The translations under genes were made by a program, and so were the position numbers. 64,000 bases of DNA from Bog-532 sp963732345 (GTDB lineage: Bacteria > Actinomycetota > Actinomycetes > Streptosporangiales > Streptosporangiaceae), in assembly GCA_963732345.1 (NCBI GenBank), contig CAVSZI010000019.1, positions 337,662-401,661 on the forward strand, written 5' to 3'. Below, piece after piece: positions 18,973 to 27,650 of this stretch (the first letter of the stretch is position 1; every line of letters begins with the position of its first letter). A model generated the notes under the pieces. The model worked only from the letters and a program-made list of their open reading frames with translations, was not told the DNA's origin and searched no databases.

Positions 18973-20019
18973 TCAGGAGCCGTGGACGTAGGTGGGGGCG
19001 CCGCCCGCGCCGATCACTCGGAGGGTGCCCGCCTGCGAGGTCGCCGGGGGGTCGAGTGCGAGGTAGCTGAGCGTGGAGTCCACGGTCAGCCCGTGCCGGA
19101 ACGGCGGGTGCGCGGCCGGCACCAGGCTCTGCAGCGCGGCGGGCACCGGGATACCCGGCAACTGCGTCTTACTGTGCGCGGGCGGCAGGTGGGTCGGCAC
19201 GGTCAAGGTGGCCAGGGTCATGGTGTAGAAGACGAGGGCGCCGCCGCCCGCCGTGCGCAGCGCGAAGAATGGGTAGCTGGTTCCCTGCAGCTCCCAGCTG
19301 TACGTCGTGTTCTGCGCGGCGGCCTGCCGGGCGATCGCCGCGTTGGACTGGTACAGCCCGGTGGTCTGCGGCCCGGCCCGGACGACCGAGGCGGCGGCAC
19401 TGGACGGCCCGTCGTCCGCGACGGCCGCGTGCACCGCGCCCACGACGTCCGGCCGCAGTTTCAGCGCGCCGTCCGAGGTGGCCAGGGCGGTTGCGTAACC
19501 GGAGCTGTCGACCGCCACCTTCAGCGCGGGGGCGCCCGGATTGAGCAGAACGGACCCGCTCAGCGCCCAGGTGGTCTCGGCGTCCAGCCGGTCGAACACC
19601 AGCAACGCGGTCCGGACCGGATCGCCGGGGGCGGCGCGCTCCGGCACCGTGGCCATGAACCACTGCGGGTACGTGGTCAGCTTGGGCACGTACAGCGTCG
19701 GATGCCCGTAGACCGGGCCAATCACTGGATGGCTGGCCGCCGCGTACGTGGCCCCGGCGATGCCGTACTGCGATCCGGTCAGCAGCGACAGGGCCAGCAG
19801 CTCATCGTGATTAGCCAGGGCGACCCGCTCCGCGGTGACGAAGGAGTTGAACACCCCGAGCGCGCTGGCCGGGGTGGGCCCCGTCACCGAGGTACCCGCC
19901 GACGCGGGCGTGCTGCAGCCCTGCACGGACAGCAGCAGGCCGAGCGCCACCAGCGGGCCGAGAATGGCCAGGAGCGCCCGGGGGATGCCGGTAAAGGTCG
20001 CATTCATGTTCGTATCCAT
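18973..20019 (-). CDS. Secreted lipoprotein of unknown function
   Basis: 348 residues from ATG 20019 (ATG 20007 also possible). The N-terminus has basic residues, a hydrophobic stretch (ALLAILGPLVALGLLL) and a lipobox SVQGC, so it should be lipid-anchored outside the membrane. The mature part starts with a Ser/Thr/Pro linker and contains mixed alpha/beta blocks (LTTYPQWFMATVPERA, TALLVFDRLDAETTWALSGSVL) that I recall from Streptomyces lipoproteins without assigned function. Divergent from prfB, with about 150 bases between the two starts. Confidence 0.8.
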   Translation of the reverse strand: MDTNMNATFTGIPRALLAILGPLVALGLLLSVQGCSTPASAGTSVTGPTPASALGVFNSFVTAERVALANHDELLALSLLTGSQYGIAGATYAAASHPVIGPVYGHPTLYVPKLTTYPQWFMATVPERAAPGDPVRTALLVFDRLDAETTWALSGSVLLNPGAPALKVAVDSSGYATALATSDGALKLRPDVVGAVHAAVADDGPSSAAASVVRAGPQTTGLYQSNAAIARQAAAQNTTYSWELQGTSYPFFALRTAGGGALVFYTMTLATLTVPTHLPPAHSKTQLPGIPVPAALQSLVPAAHPPFRHGLTVDSTLSYLALDPPATSQAGTLRVIGAGGAPTYVHGS

Positions 20020-20166
20020 TAGAAACCGGGGGCGTCCCGGCCCCGCTCTTGTCGTCGCAGTCCAGGGCCGGCGGATCAGACGGACCCGTTCGGCAGGATA
20101 CCTGGCTCCCGCCCGCCACCGTGCCGGCATGCGCCAGCTGGCACCGGCTCGCATAGGCTGTCCGCC

Positions 20167-21285
20167 ATGGCAGCTACCGATCCCGCTGATGAGATCTCGG
20201 AACTGTCGTCGAAGCTCGCCAGCGTGGAGGCGGTTCTCGATCCCGGCGCCATGCGGGCCGAGGCCGAGAGCCTACGCGACCAGGCCGCCGATCCGGACCT
20301 GTGGGGCGATCAGCAGCACGCCCAGTCGGTGACCCGCCGCCTCTCCTACGTGGAGGGCGAGCTGGCCAGGCTGGAGGACCTACGGCAGCGGCTCGACGAC
20401 ACCCGGGTGATGTTCGAGCTGGCTGACAGCGAGAACGACGAGCCGACCAGGGCCGAGGCCCAGCGCGACCTGGCCTCCCTGCGCAAGGAGATCGACCTGC
20501 TCGAGGTGCGCACCCTGCTGTCCGGGGAGTACGACGCCCGCGAGGCTCTGGTCTCGATCAACGCTCAGGCCGGGGGAGCCGACGCCGCGGACTTCGCGCA
20601 GAACCTGATGCGCATGTACCAGCGCTGGGCGGAGCGGCACGGGTACCCGACCGAGGTGTACGACATCTCCTACGCGGAGGAAGCCGGCATCAAGTCGACG
20701 ACGTTCGCGGTCAAGGCGCCCTACGCCTACGGCACGCTCCGCGGCGAGCACGGAACGCACCGGATGGTGCGGATCTCCAGGTACGACAACCAGGGCCGGC
20801 GGCAGACCTCCTTCGCCGGCGTGGACGTGGTGCCAGTCGTCGAGCAGACCGACCACATCGAGATCAACGAGGACGAGATCAGGGTCGACGTGTACCGCTC
20901 CAGCGGGCCCGGCGGCCAGGGCGTCAACACGACCGACTCGGCCGTCCGGATCACCCACCTGCCGACCGGGATCGTTGTGTCCTGCCAGAACGAGCGCAGC
21001 CAGATCCAGAACCGCGCCTCGGCAATGTCCGTTCTGCAGGCCAAACTGCTCGAGCGCAGGCGCCGGGAGGAGGCCGAGGAAATGGCCGCGCTGCGCGGCG
21101 AGTCGACCGGAAGCTGGGGCACCCAGATCCGCAACTACGTCCTCTACCCGTACCAGAACGTGAAGGACGTGCGGACCGGCAAGGAAACGGGAAACACGAC
21201 GGCCGTGCTTGACGGCGAGATCGACGACTTCATCGAAGCCGAGATCCGCTGGCTCCGCCGCGGCCAGAACGGCCAAAAGGACTAG
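20167..21285 (+). CDS. prfB: Peptide chain release factor 2 with altered anticodon-mimic tripeptide
   Basis: RF2 terminates translation at UGA/UAA. The 372 residues include the catalytic GGQ (G249-G250-Q251 in SSGPGGQGVNTTDSAVR) and the RF2 core VRISxxDNQGRRQTSFAGV. In RF2 the recognition tripeptide is SPF; here the codons TCC AGG TAC give Ser204-Arg205-Tyr206. The frame is continuous from ATG 20167, so no programmed +1 frameshift is used. It stands upstream of the ftsEX-smpB block as in other actinobacteria. Confidence 0.95.
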   Translation: MAATDPADEISELSSKLASVEAVLDPGAMRAEAESLRDQAADPDLWGDQQHAQSVTRRLSYVEGELARLEDLRQRLDDTRVMFELADSENDEPTRAEAQRDLASLRKEIDLLEVRTLLSGEYDAREALVSINAQAGGADAADFAQNLMRMYQRWAERHGYPTEVYDISYAEEAGIKSTTFAVKAPYAYGTLRGEHGTHRMVRISRYDNQGRRQTSFAGVDVVPVVEQTDHIEINEDEIRVDVYRSSGPGGQGVNTTDSAVRITHLPTGIVVSCQNERSQIQNRASAMSVLQAKLLERRRREEAEEMAALRGESTGSWGTQIRNYVLYPYQNVKDVRTGKETGNTTAVLDGEIDDFIEAEIRWLRRGQNGQKD

Positions 21286-21288
21286 CGG

Positions 21289-21474
21289 TCATAGGTTACC
21301 GTGCGCGGCCAGGACGGCCAGCAGGACGACCAGCAGAACCGAGGCGACGAGGATGTGCGGGCGGTAATTGGCCTGGGCATGATGCACTTCCGCCTTGGAC
21401 GCCCGGCAGGCTGGACAGCGGCCCTCGCTCACCGGGCCTCCGCAGCGGGCACAGATAAGGTGTTCGCAGCTCAA
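21289..21474 (-). CDS. Small zinc-ribbon membrane protein
   Basis: 61 residues with two CxxC pairs (CARCGG and CPAC) at the N-terminus and one transmembrane helix at the C-terminus (ILVASVLLVVLLAVLAA). Convergent with prfB, only three bases apart. A protein of this kind commonly lies between prfB and ftsE in actinomycetes. Function unknown. Confidence 0.75.
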   Translation of the reverse strand: MSCEHLICARCGGPVSEGRCPACRASKAEVHHAQANYRPHILVASVLLVVLLAVLAAHGNL

Positions 21475-21724
21475 TGGGGAGTCCTTCCGGCCGGTGATGC
21501 CCTGCGCTTTGGAGCGTTATAGGGCTCTGCTCGCTAGTTTCCCCCTACACTGTTCCATTGACTAATCCAGGCTACCCGCTGGAGTGCCGCCAATCGCCGC
21601 GCCTACGGCGGAGTGCCAGGCCACGTGCCGTTCGCCAGGCCCTGCGAGCCCGGTCGGCGGCACCTCGAACTCTGCCAAGGCGCTCCCGTCCCTCGTCCGT
21701 TTCCTACGCCGCTGTGATGGTCCT

Positions 21725-22414
21725 GTGATCAATTTCGATAACGTCAGCAAGGTCTACCCGAGCCAGAGCCGGCCTGCCCTGGAGAACGTCAGCATCTCGG
21801 TGGAGAAGGGCGAGTTCGTCTTCCTCGTCGGTCCGTCCGGGTCCGGCAAGTCCACGTTCCTCCGGCTGGTGCTGAAGGAGGAACGGCCGACCGACGGCCG
21901 GATCCGGGTTTCCGGCCGGGACCTGGCCCGCCTGTCCAACTGGCGGATCCCGATGCTCCGGCGCCGGATCGGCTGCGTGTTCCAGGACTTCCGGCTGCTG
22001 CCGAACAAGAACGTCTACCAGAACGTGGCCTTCGCGCTCGAGGTCATCGGCAAGCCGCGCCGGTTCATCCGCAAGGTGGTGCCGGAGGTGATCGATCTGG
22101 TTGGCCTTGAGGGCAAGCACGACCGGATGCCGGACGAACTGTCCGGCGGGGAGCAGCAGCGCGTGGCCATGGCCCGGGCCTTCGTCAACCGCCCCATGAT
22201 CCTGCTCGCGGACGAGCCGACCGGGAACATCGACCCCGCGACCTCGATCGGCATCATGAAGGTCCTGGACCGGATCAACCGGACCGGCACCACGGTCGTC
22301 ATGGCGACCCATGACGCCGCCATCGTCGACTCCATGCGCAAACGGGTCATCGAACTCGAATACGGCAAAGTCGTCCGGGACCAGTCTCGCGGTGTCTACG
22401 GTCAGGCGTACTGA
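21725..22414 (+). CDS. ftsE: Cell-division ATP-binding protein FtsE
   Basis: The ATPase of the FtsEX complex, which regulates peptidoglycan hydrolases at the septum. 229 residues with Walker A GPSGSGKST, signature LSGGEQQRVAMARA, Walker B MILLADEPTGNID and the His-loop MATHD. The start is GTG 21725 (reading INFDNVSKVYPSQ); the frame is open further upstream but not homologous. The ribosome site is weak. ftsX follows after 85 bases. Confidence 0.96.
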   Translation: MINFDNVSKVYPSQSRPALENVSISVEKGEFVFLVGPSGSGKSTFLRLVLKEERPTDGRIRVSGRDLARLSNWRIPMLRRRIGCVFQDFRLLPNKNVYQNVAFALEVIGKPRRFIRKVVPEVIDLVGLEGKHDRMPDELSGGEQQRVAMARAFVNRPMILLADEPTGNIDPATSIGIMKVLDRINRTGTTVVMATHDAAIVDSMRKRVIELEYGKVVRDQSRGVYGQAY

Positions 22415-22499
22415 CGTGCCGTAGCCTGTCCGCCAGGGCTCAGCACCCACCGCGCGGGTCACCCGCCGCCCGATCGAGTACTGCGAGGGATCAGCCAGC

Positions 22500-23411
22500 A
22501 TGCGTGCTCAGTTCGTTCTCCGGGAGATCTGGATCGGCCTGCGCCGGAATCTCACCATGACGGTCGCGCTCATCGTGGTGGTGGCGATCAGCCTTTCCTT
22601 GCTGGGCGTGGGGCTCCTCTTCGTCAAGCAGGTCGACGCGACGCGCAGCTACTGGCAGGGCAAGGTCGAGCTTTCCATCTACCTGTGCACGGCGCAGAGC
22701 GTCAGCGTCCAGTGCAAGCAGAACGGCCCGGCCACCGACGTCCAGCGGCAGCAACTCCGGCAGCAGCTCACATCGATGCCCCAGGTGGCCAGCGTCATCT
22801 ACCAGTCGCAGCAGCAGGCCTACCAGCAGTTCAAGCAGGAGTTCTCCAACAGCCCGTCGTTCGTCTCCACCGTCTCCCAGGGCGACATACCGGACTCGTT
22901 CCAGGTGAAGCTGAAGAACCCGCAGGCGGATTACACCACCGTCGCGTCGGCGGTGACGGGCAAGAACGGGGTTGATTCGGTGATTGACGACCGGTCGATC
23001 CTGGCCAAGTTCTACAAGCTGCTCGGCGGCGCGCGGAACGCCGTGGTCATCGTGGCGGTGATCCTGCTGATCGCCGCAACCCTGCTGGTGGCCAACACGA
23101 TCCGGCTCTCGGCGTTCAGCCGCCGCCGGGAAACCGGCATCATGCGGCTGGTCGGGGCGTCGAACTTCTACATCCAGTTGCCGTTCCTGCTGGAGGGAAT
23201 CATCGCCGGCCTGATCGGCTGGGCGATCTCCGTCGGCCTCCTGATTGCCGTGAAGTCGCTTTGGCTGGATACGCTACAGCAGTACTTCACTTTCAACGTG
23301 GTTCTCAGCGCGGGTGACCTCGTGGAGGTCGTGATCCTCGCCATGTGCGTGGGGGTCCTGCTGTGCGGCGCGACGTCGTTCCTCACGCTTCGCCGTTACC
23401 TTCGTGTGTGA
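22500..23411 (+). CDS. ftsX: Cell-division permease-like protein FtsX
   Basis: Membrane partner of FtsE. 303 residues: first TM helix near residues 22-42 (ALIVVVAISLSLLGVGLLF), an extracellular domain of ~120 residues that should contact the hydrolase partner (SMPQVASVIYQSQQQAYQQFK), then three TM helices in the C-terminal FtsX domain. Two Cys in STAQ-flanking positions (LCTAQSVSVQC) may form a disulfide outside. ATG at 22500. smpB follows within 21 bases. Confidence 0.96.
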   Translation: MRAQFVLREIWIGLRRNLTMTVALIVVVAISLSLLGVGLLFVKQVDATRSYWQGKVELSIYLCTAQSVSVQCKQNGPATDVQRQQLRQQLTSMPQVASVIYQSQQQAYQQFKQEFSNSPSFVSTVSQGDIPDSFQVKLKNPQADYTTVASAVTGKNGVDSVIDDRSILAKFYKLLGGARNAVVIVAVILLIAATLLVANTIRLSAFSRRRETGIMRLVGASNFYIQLPFLLEGIIAGLIGWAISVGLLIAVKSLWLDTLQQYFTFNVVLSAGDLVEVVILAMCVGVLLCGATSFLTLRRYLRV

Positions 23412-23431
23412 CATGAGCAGACAGGAGGGAC

Positions 23432-23896
23432 GTGGCTCGGGAGCAAGGGCGGACGGTAATCGCCCGCAACCGCCGCGCCCGATTCGACTACCGGATCGAG
23501 GACACCTACGAGGCCGGGCTGGTGCTCACGGGGACCGAGGTGAAATCACTCCGGGCCGGGCGCGCGTCCCTGACGGACGGTTTCGCCCAGATCTCCGATG
23601 GAGAGGTGTGGCTGCACAACGTGCACATTCCCGTGTACACCCAGGGCACCTGGACCAATCACGAGCCACGGCGAACCAGGAAACTACTCCTGCACCGTAG
23701 GGAAATCGAGAAGCTGTCCTCCCGGACCGCGGAACAGGGCTTGACGCTGGTTCCGCTGTCCCTTTATTTCAAAGACGGGAAGGCCAAGGTCGAGTTGGGC
23801 CTTGGGCGCGGCAAGCGGACCTACGATAAACGTCATGACCTGGCGAGCCGGGATGCGGCCAGGGAGATGGATCGTGCTCTCCGGCGGCGACGGTAA
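23432..23896 (+). CDS. smpB: SsrA-binding protein SmpB
   Basis: Delivers tmRNA to stalled ribosomes. 154 residues with NRRARFDYRIEDTYEAGLVLTGTEVKSLR, the beta-barrel block HNVHIPVYTQG and the basic tail KRTYDKRHDLASRDAAREMDRA. GTG start with GGAGG five bases upstream. The partner RNA gene ssrA lies 2.7 kb downstream, separated by the PBP-like gene. Confidence 0.97.
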   Translation: MAREQGRTVIARNRRARFDYRIEDTYEAGLVLTGTEVKSLRAGRASLTDGFAQISDGEVWLHNVHIPVYTQGTWTNHEPRRTRKLLLHRREIEKLSSRTAEQGLTLVPLSLYFKDGKAKVELGLGRGKRTYDKRHDLASRDAAREMDRALRRRR

Positions 23897-23910
23897 CGGG
23901 GGGGAGGACA

Positions 23911-25959
23911 GTGTCCTTCTACACCCGTGACCGGGGCAGCCACGCTGGCCGTGGCCGACCGGGGCGCGTTCTCCCGCGCCCCGGTCGGCGAGCCGCCCCG
24001 CCGGGTCAGCGGCCGCCCCTCCCGCCCCGGCCGGCTTCGGCGCGCCGGCAGCGCCAGGCCCGGCGCCTGTCGATGCGCGTTCGGCGGATCTGGCTGGTCG
24101 CCATCATCGTGATGGCCGGCATCGTGGTCGGGGGCTTCCTGGACGGCTTCGCGCAGGAGCCGTCCGCGGAGGGAACCGTCCAGGCGTTCCTGCTGGCCTG
24201 GCAACGGCACGATTACCGCGGGGCCGCCGCCTACACCACCGGCCCCGCGCCCGCCGTGTCGGGCGCCCTGGCCGGTGCCTTCACCCAGCTGGACGCGACG
24301 GCCATGTTCCTGTCCATGGGCCGGGTGGACCAGCACGGCAGCTCGGCCCAGGCGCACTTCACCGCCTCGGTGAACCTCGGTGAGGGTGGCCACCAGTGGA
24401 CCTACGCCGGCCGGTTCGCGCTGCGCAAGCTCGGTTCCGGCTGGAAGATCGAGTGGGCGCCCAGGGTCATCAACCCCCAGCTGGGCCCGGGGGAGCGGCT
24501 GGCCGTGATCACGCAGGTGCCGGCCCGGGCATCGGTGCTGGACGCCACGGGGCAGCCGCTCCAGGTGCCGTCGGCGGTCTACCAGATCGGGGTCTGGCCC
24601 CGGACGCTGCCCAACCCCACCGAAACGGCGGATGACTTCGCCGGGGTGACCCAGCTCAACGCCACCCAGGTTCTCGGCCAGATCCAGGCTGCCCCGCCCG
24701 GGCAGTTCCTCACCCTGCTGTCGCTCGACCCGGATGACTACGCGCAGATCTCCCCGGAGCTGGCCCGGGTGCCCGGCCTGATCGTGCACCGGGTCAGCCA
24801 GCGGCTGTTCTCCTCCGAGGCCAGCGAGATCGTCGGCACCGTCGGCTCGGAGAACTCCAGCATGCTGCGCGACGAAGGCGCCTCCTACCAGCCCGGCACC
24901 ACGGTCGGCCTGGCCGGCCTGCAGGCCACCTACCAGCGTCTGCTGGCGGGCTCGCCGACCACCGAGGTGGTGGCCGAGAACGGCAGCGGGCAGCAGGTCG
25001 CGGTTCTGCAGCAGTGGCAGGGCAAAGCCGGCCAGCCCGTGCGGACCACGATCAATGCGGGTGTGCAGGCGGCGGCGCTCAACGCGGTGTCCGCCGCGCC
25101 CAGCACGGCCGCCGAGATCGTCGCCGTGCAGGCCTCCACCGGCAAGATCCTCGCTGTCGCCGGTCACAACGCCCCCGGCGGCCAGCTTCTCACCGGCGGC
25201 GCCCTCAACGCGCACCTGACGCCCGGGACCGCGTTCACGATCGTGTCGACCGCGGCGCTGCTCGGGACGGGCCTTTCCCCCGGCACCGAGATCCCGTGCA
25301 CCAGCCTGGCCAACGTCGGCGGCCAGCTGTTCAGCGACCAGCAGCTCGCCTCCAGCCTGGGCGGCGACACCTCGTTCAGCACCGACTTCGCCCAAGGGTG
25401 CGGCACCGCGTTCGCGGGGCTGTCCCGCCGGCTGACCAGCAGCGCCCTGACCACCGCGGTGAACGGCTTCGGCATCGGTTCGAAGTGGCAGCTGCCACTG
25501 CAGGCCTTCTCCGGCTCGGTGCCCGCCGCGACGACCGACGGCCAGCTGGCCGGGGAGACCATCGGGCAGGGCGTCCATATGAGCCCGCTGGGCATGGCCT
25601 TGATCGCCGCCGAGGTCGACTCCGGGCTCTGGCGGTCCCCGGTGCTCGTTACGAAGCCGCCCGACGGGGCCGCGTCTGTCAAGTCGCCCCTGACCCCGGG
25701 TGCCCTCACGTCCCTGCGCGCGCTGATGCGCGAGGCCGTCACGTCCGGCTCGGCCAAGAGCGCCAACGTGTCAGGCGCGCCGGTCTACGGCCAGACCGCA
25801 CTCGTGCAGACCGGAAGCGGCCGCAGCGCCCAGTGGCAGAGCTGGTTCGTCGGCTACCGCGGAGACGTCGCGTTCACGGTCCTGACCTCCAGCCAATCGC
25901 CCGAGATCTCCGCATCCGCCCCGGCCGCCCAGTTCCTCAGCGCCCTGCCCGCCAGCTGA
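23911..25959 (+). CDS. Penicillin-binding-protein homologue with degenerate transpeptidase site
   Basis: 682 residues: a Pro/Arg-rich cytoplasmic N-terminus, one TM helix (IWLVAIIVMAGIVVGGFL), an NTF2-like (MecA_N) domain (AFLLAWQRHDYRGAAAYT), a PBP-dimer-like linker, then a transpeptidase fold. All three active-site motifs are changed: SxxK reads TAFT (440-443, in LTPGTAFTIVSTAALL), SxN reads GCG (496-498) and KTG reads QTA (628-630). Surrounding fold residues such as SWFVGYRGDVAFTVL are intact, so it is likely a catalytically dead binding or regulatory protein. GTG 23911 has GGGGAGGA upstream; ATG 24073 is an internal alternative. Confidence 0.88.
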   Translation: MSFYTRDRGSHAGRGRPGRVLPRPGRRAAPPGQRPPLPPRPASARRQRQARRLSMRVRRIWLVAIIVMAGIVVGGFLDGFAQEPSAEGTVQAFLLAWQRHDYRGAAAYTTGPAPAVSGALAGAFTQLDATAMFLSMGRVDQHGSSAQAHFTASVNLGEGGHQWTYAGRFALRKLGSGWKIEWAPRVINPQLGPGERLAVITQVPARASVLDATGQPLQVPSAVYQIGVWPRTLPNPTETADDFAGVTQLNATQVLGQIQAAPPGQFLTLLSLDPDDYAQISPELARVPGLIVHRVSQRLFSSEASEIVGTVGSENSSMLRDEGASYQPGTTVGLAGLQATYQRLLAGSPTTEVVAENGSGQQVAVLQQWQGKAGQPVRTTINAGVQAAALNAVSAAPSTAAEIVAVQASTGKILAVAGHNAPGGQLLTGGALNAHLTPGTAFTIVSTAALLGTGLSPGTEIPCTSLANVGGQLFSDQQLASSLGGDTSFSTDFAQGCGTAFAGLSRRLTSSALTTAVNGFGIGSKWQLPLQAFSGSVPAATTDGQLAGETIGQGVHMSPLGMALIAAEVDSGLWRSPVLVTKPPDGAASVKSPLTPGALTSLRALMREAVTSGSAKSANVSGAPVYGQTALVQTGSGRSAQWQSWFVGYRGDVAFTVLTSSQSPEISASAPAAQFLSALPAS

Positions 25960-26053
25960 CCCCGCGCCGCCCTGCCCGCCAGCTGACCCCGCGCCGCCCT
26001 GCCCGCCAGCTGACCCCGCGCCGCCCTGCCCGCAGCTGATCCCGCGCCGTCTG
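25945..26053. repeat. 27-bp tandem repeat spanning the stop codon of the PBP-like gene
   Basis: Three full 27-bp units (CTGCCCGCCAGCTGACCCCG plus seven bases) at 25945, 25972 and 25999 and a degenerate fourth. The first unit contains the TGA stop of the gene, so each copy repeats the stop. Confidence 0.85.
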
Positions 26054-26608
26054 ACCGCGCCCCTGCTGCGCCGCCCACCGCCCAGCACCGCCCCGCGCCG
26101 TTACCTATTCGTTGTTGAACTCTCTGTGATCAGAGGCAACCATTTGGCTACTCTCCGACGTCTTAGCTGGTGACTGGGTTTCGCTAGGGGGGTTGCGGCC
26201 TCAGTCGCGTGATAAGACCGGGTCTCATCTCGGGGGAGATCCGGCAATCCGGACCGGCTCCGACCCTGCCGGTCGACCCCCGCGGGCGCGTTGATCACCG
26301 CCAGCGCCCGCGGGGGTCATTCCCCCCTCCGGTGCCATCCGCTCGCCCCCTCTCACGCCCGCCCCTTCGGCACCCTCCGCCGTTCGCGCCGGCGCCCCGG
26401 TGGCGCATCTCCGTCCACCTCCCCAGCGACCGCAATGGCGCCACCGCGGACACGCAACGATCACGATGACGCCACCGTGGACCCGAGGTGGCCGGGCGGT
26501 CGCCCGACAGTCTCCCGGCCGGGAATCTTGGTTGGCGGCTTGGCGTTGAACCGTGTACGGTCGGGCGGAGCAGGTCATCGCGCGCGATGCCCGGTTGAAA
26601 ACTCAAGA
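26054..26608. other. Intergenic region between PBP-like gene and ssrA
   Basis: No convincing coding sequence. It holds the hairpin at 26275-26318 and a run of short C/G-rich segments. The ssrA promoter should lie in the last ~100 bases; TTGAACCGTGTACGG (26544 onwards) offers a possible -35/-10 region, but I cannot assign it firmly. Confidence 0.5.
26275..26318 (+). terminator. Long GC hairpin
   Basis: Perfect 15-bp inverted repeat GACCCCCGCGGGCGC / GCGCCCGCGGGGGTC with a 14-base loop, followed by a C-rich tract. Probably ends transcription entering from the smpB/PBP side before ssrA. Confidence 0.6.
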
Positions 26609-26977
26609 GGGGGTGAACGGTTTCGACTTCGGTGGTTGATTCAGGGGAAGCGGGCCGAGGATTGCGGTTGTGACCTCGCTAATCACATGACCGCAAAACA
26701 ATAAGTGCCAATTCAACGCGCACTAGCGTCGCCCTCGCCGCCTGAGGCGAGTTAGACGCTTGTCAGCCCGGGGATGCCTTCGACCCGGTGCCTGGCATCA
26801 GCTAGAAGGATTACCGTCTAGCCCGGTCACGGGACTGGCACGGGACATCAAACAGTGACTGAGCCCGTCGGCATCTTGCCTGTGTGAATGCCGGGGCTGA
26901 GAAAAACACAGCAGGCTGCGCCCGGAGAAGCCCTGTTGATGCACTGAAGGACGCGGGTTCGATTCCCGCCACCTCCA
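26609..26977 (+). ncRNA. ssrA: Transfer-messenger RNA (tmRNA)
   Basis: Rescues stalled ribosomes with SmpB. The 5' end GGGGGTGAACGGTTTCGACTTC pairs with the 3' acceptor strand CACCTCC (26970-26976), and the T-arm GGGTTCGATTCCC precedes it. The tag frame runs from 26707 to the TGA at 26743-26745 and reads ANSTRTSVALAA, a 12-residue tag ending in the ALAA protease signal. CCA is not encoded: the bases after the discriminator A are CCC. Immediately behind it is a copy of a GntR-module regulatory region (see findings). Confidence 0.96.
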
Positions 26978-26997
26978 CCCATGACAGCTTCCCTTGC

Positions 26998-27043
26998 CTG
27001 ACCCGTGGGACCCGTGGTGGACCGTGCCCGGCTCACGGGTCAG
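26998..27043. promoter_or_regulatory. GntR-module operator copy 1
   Basis: Inverted repeat CTGACCCGT (26998-27006) / ACGGGTCAG (27035-27043) with an internal direct copy GACCCGT. The surrounding ~75 bases are about 80% alike to 44724-44795, where they lie between a GntR gene and its divergent partner. Likely operator/promoter of the adjacent truncated GntR gene. Confidence 0.55.
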
Positions 27044-27136
27044 CCAGCCGGCACAGACTTGTCACGCCTTAGCACTGCTTGCTATACCAAGCTATGCCAC
27101 ACCGCGTGACGGTATGCCGGTTACTAACATGATCAC

Positions 27137-27313
27137 GTGAGTGAGCCCCGGCAGCCTCAGCCGCCCTACCTGCGGATAGCCGGAATCATCCGGGATCAGA
27201 TCGAACACGGAGAGTATGTGCCGGGTGATCAGATCCCGAGCATGGCGAAAATTTCCGAGGAGCACGGAGTGAGCCGGGGCACGGCGGGGCGCGCCGCCGA
27301 AAGAAGGCAATAA
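27137..27313 (+). pseudogene. Truncated stand-alone GntR-type winged-helix regulator
   Basis: 58 codons from GTG 27137 (GTG-AGT-GAG). The product YLRIAGIIRDQIEHGEY... SMAKISEEHGVSRGTAGRA has the GntR wHTH up to the recognition helix and then stops, without the wing strands. The complete paralogue at 44905 has 82 residues and continues with the GLVVVVPGKGIYV wing. It is therefore probably a broken copy. Confidence 0.6.
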
Positions 27314-27434
27314 ATGCATATCGGAGGCGCGCCGGACTTATCGGGCACCGAAAGCCGCCTCGTCGGACTGCCGAAAAGCAGCGCCGCGTGAAACGCAAGA
27401 GCGCAGGCCAGGAGGGCATCGGCGCGGAAGGGTG

Positions 27435-27650
27435 ATGGAGACAGTCGGGAAAGTCATAGTGACCTATCCGGCGAGTAGCCTGCAGGAGCGCGTGAGTGCT
27501 GGTTACGATGACTCGTCCGTTAACGACATTACACACAGCGTGGGCGGCATGACGTTCGGTGCGCCGCACGTCGGCCGCCGGGAGGCGGGCCGGCAGGGAC
27601 CGGGCCCGGATATGGCCGCCCATAACGCCGTGGGAAGTGGTCAAAAATGA
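27435..27650 (+). CDS. Possible small protein, unrecognised
   Basis: 71 codons starting ATG 27435 (GTG 27432 alternative) with GGAAGG just upstream; the stop overlaps the next ATG (ATGA). The N-terminal part (METVGKVIVTYPASSLQERV) looks coding, the rest is low complexity. No family recognised. The only support is the overlap with the following gene. Confidence 0.3.
   Translation: METVGKVIVTYPASSLQERVSAGYDDSSVNDITHSVGGMTFGAPHVGRREAGRQGPGPDMAAHNAVGSGQK

Noticed and set aside
20167..20300. Programmed +1 frameshift in prfB
   Set aside because: The frame is open from the ATG with no in-frame UGA near codon 25.
23911..25959. Functional class B penicillin-binding protein
   Set aside because: The nucleophile, SxN and KTG motifs are all substituted, so I call it a degenerate homologue.
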